This document shows positions 16,631 through 17,226 of a stretch of 17,226 nucleotides of DNA, in pieces. The notes beneath the pieces were generated by a model. It searched no databases and was not told the origin of the DNA. It saw only the letters and a list, made by a program, of their open reading frames with translations. The stretch spans positions 1-17,226 of the forward strand of contig DXGG01000222.1 of NCBI GenBank assembly GCA_019114015.1. Reading direction: 5' to 3'. Source of the stretch: Candidatus Onthomorpha intestinigallinarum (GTDB lineage: Bacteria > Bacteroidota > Bacteroidia > Bacteroidales > P3). Numbering within the stretch: the stretch's first letter is position 1; the number at the start of each line of letters is the position of its first letter. A program made the position numbers and the translations under genes.

Positions 16631-16861
16631 TTACGGTACGGGATCATAACCGCTGCCGCCCCACGGATTACACCTCAATATTCTTTTTATTGCAAGCCAC
16701 AATCCCTTGAAAGGTCCGTATTTTTTTATTGCTTCCAACGCATATTGGGAACATGTGGGGACGAATCTGCATGCAGAAGGCGTATGCGGAGAGATAGCCG
16801 TCTGGTAGAACCTTATAAGGCCTACGAAAACATATGTAAGGATTTTTTTAATCACTTTCAT
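16631..16861 (-). CDS. yidD: Membrane protein insertion efficiency factor YidD
   Basis: YidD is a small membrane-associated protein that works with the YidC insertase. The 76-residue product has the family layout: a short amphipathic N-terminus, then LIRFYQTAISP, CRFVPTCSQYALEAI with C31 and C37, KYGPFKGLWLAIKRILRCNPW with C64, and GGSGYDPVP at the very end. Length is normal. The ATG at 16861 overlaps the end of rnpA by 14 bases, the common rnpA-yidD arrangement of bacteria. Confidence 0.95.
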   Translation of the reverse strand: MKVIKKILTYVFVGLIRFYQTAISPHTPSACRFVPTCSQYALEAIKKYGPFKGLWLAIKRILRCNPWGGSGYDPVP

Positions 16862-17226
16862 CTTTCAGCCTTTTCTCTATGCAGGCAAGTATATCTTCAA
16901 TTTTTTTTCTGCTTGTCCCGAAAGAGGGAATATCTTTTGAAATAAGTATTATGCTCAGCAGTATTCTGCATTTATTATCAGCTGCGAAAGACTGAAGAGA
17001 AGACTTGCTCAGTCTGTACGCTTCCCTCATTATTCTTTTCGCTTTGTTTCTGTTTACCGCAAGTTTCTGATACCTTTTCGGTGCATTTATCAATACCGAC
17101 AGTTCGGCAGATTGAACGTTGCGTTCGCAAAGATACCTCACACTGAAAGGATAACACAAAAACCGTCCCCCTTCTGCAAACAGCCTGTCTATCGCAACAT
17201 GACTGCATATACGTTCTGCCTTGGGG
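16848..17226 (-). CDS. rnpA: Ribonuclease P protein component, 5' end beyond the window
   Basis: RnpA is the protein subunit of RNase P, which matures tRNA 5' ends. The signature NRNKAKRIMREAYRL matches the RNR motif that contacts the P RNA. An in-frame TTG at 17159 could be taken as a start, but it is internal: reading on upstream without a stop gives PKAERICSHVAIDRLFAEGG and then RFLCYPFSVRY, the classical RnpA N-terminal helix and first strand. The frame stays open to the right edge, so only a handful of residues (about 3-8) and the start codon are missing. The visible part is about 125 residues. It overlaps yidD by 14 bases. Confidence 0.92.
   Translation of the reverse strand, partial: PKAERICSHVAIDRLFAEGGRFLCYPFSVRYLCERNVQSAELSVLINAPKRYQKLAVNRNKAKRIMREAYRLSKSSLQSFAADNKCRILLSIILISKDIPSFGTSRKKIEDILACIEKRLKDESD
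17128..17160 (-). promoter_or_regulatory. Consensus-like promoter inside rnpA
   Basis: On the minus strand, TTTG (17160-17157) and TATCTTTG (17135-17128) are separated by 21 bases, a full match to the Bacteroidota -33/-7 pair. It lies inside the rnpA coding sequence and would start a transcript near 17121 that covers most of rnpA and then yidD, the PhzF gene and the fusion gene. It may be a chance match, since the coding sequence also constrains these bases. Confidence 0.3.

Noticed and set aside
16978..17208. 76-residue minus-strand frame overlapping rnpA
   Set aside because: It is a shifted frame of rnpA; the rnpA frame carries the RNR motif and the conserved N-terminus.

Overview
The window looks like chromosomal DNA from a member of the Bacteroidota, most likely Bacteroidales. 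The evidence is a type IX secretion (T9SS) C-terminal sorting domain, an LptE of the Bacteroides type, a DUF2723 membrane protein, a DUF5686-type outer-membrane barrel, -7 boxes of the TAnnTTTG type instead of sigma70 -10 boxes, and the absence of clear Shine-Dalgarno sites before most starts. Almost every base is coding, and no gene-free stretch exceeds 300 bases. I see no tRNA, rRNA, IS element, CRISPR array or phage gene.

Layout. (1) Bases 1-190: the first six codons of an HU-family gene leave the left edge on the minus strand, diverging from ssb. (2) 191-1374, plus strand: ssb and a small outer-membrane beta-barrel protein. (3) 1371-5701, minus strand: a tight four-gene operon read kdsD - era - BaiN/HI0933-type flavoprotein - DUF5686-type barrel. 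It meets the previous unit tail to tail with overlapping stop codons. (4) 5829-13507, plus strand: a tight five-gene operon recQ - aroB - T9SS cargo protein - lptE - DUF2723 membrane protein, with gaps of 10 bp or less. The kdsD and recQ operons diverge from a 127-bp promoter region. (5) 13581-17226, minus strand: rnpA (start just beyond the right edge), yidD, a PhzF-family gene and an unusual 723-residue fusion protein.

How the genes work together. Much of the window serves the cell envelope. KdsD makes the Kdo precursor arabinose 5-phosphate, LptE helps place LPS in the outer membrane, DUF2723 is a probable GT-C-type glycosyltransferase, the T9SS cargo is exported or anchored outside, and two barrels sit in the outer membrane. 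SSB and RecQ are DNA-maintenance proteins, Era and RnpA act in ribosome and tRNA maturation, and YidD helps membrane protein insertion.

The most unusual object is the fusion gene at 13581-15752. It strings together a RimJ/RimL-type GNAT acetyltransferase, a second GNAT, a polymerase-beta-type nucleotidyltransferase with its helical C-terminal part, and a third GNAT. All four modules keep their signature motifs. It follows a PhzF-family gene by 12 bp, and the pair looks like an accessory small-molecule-modification cassette lodged behind the housekeeping rnpA-yidD pair. Its substrates cannot be read from the sequence. I did not find a recognisable defence or mobile system.
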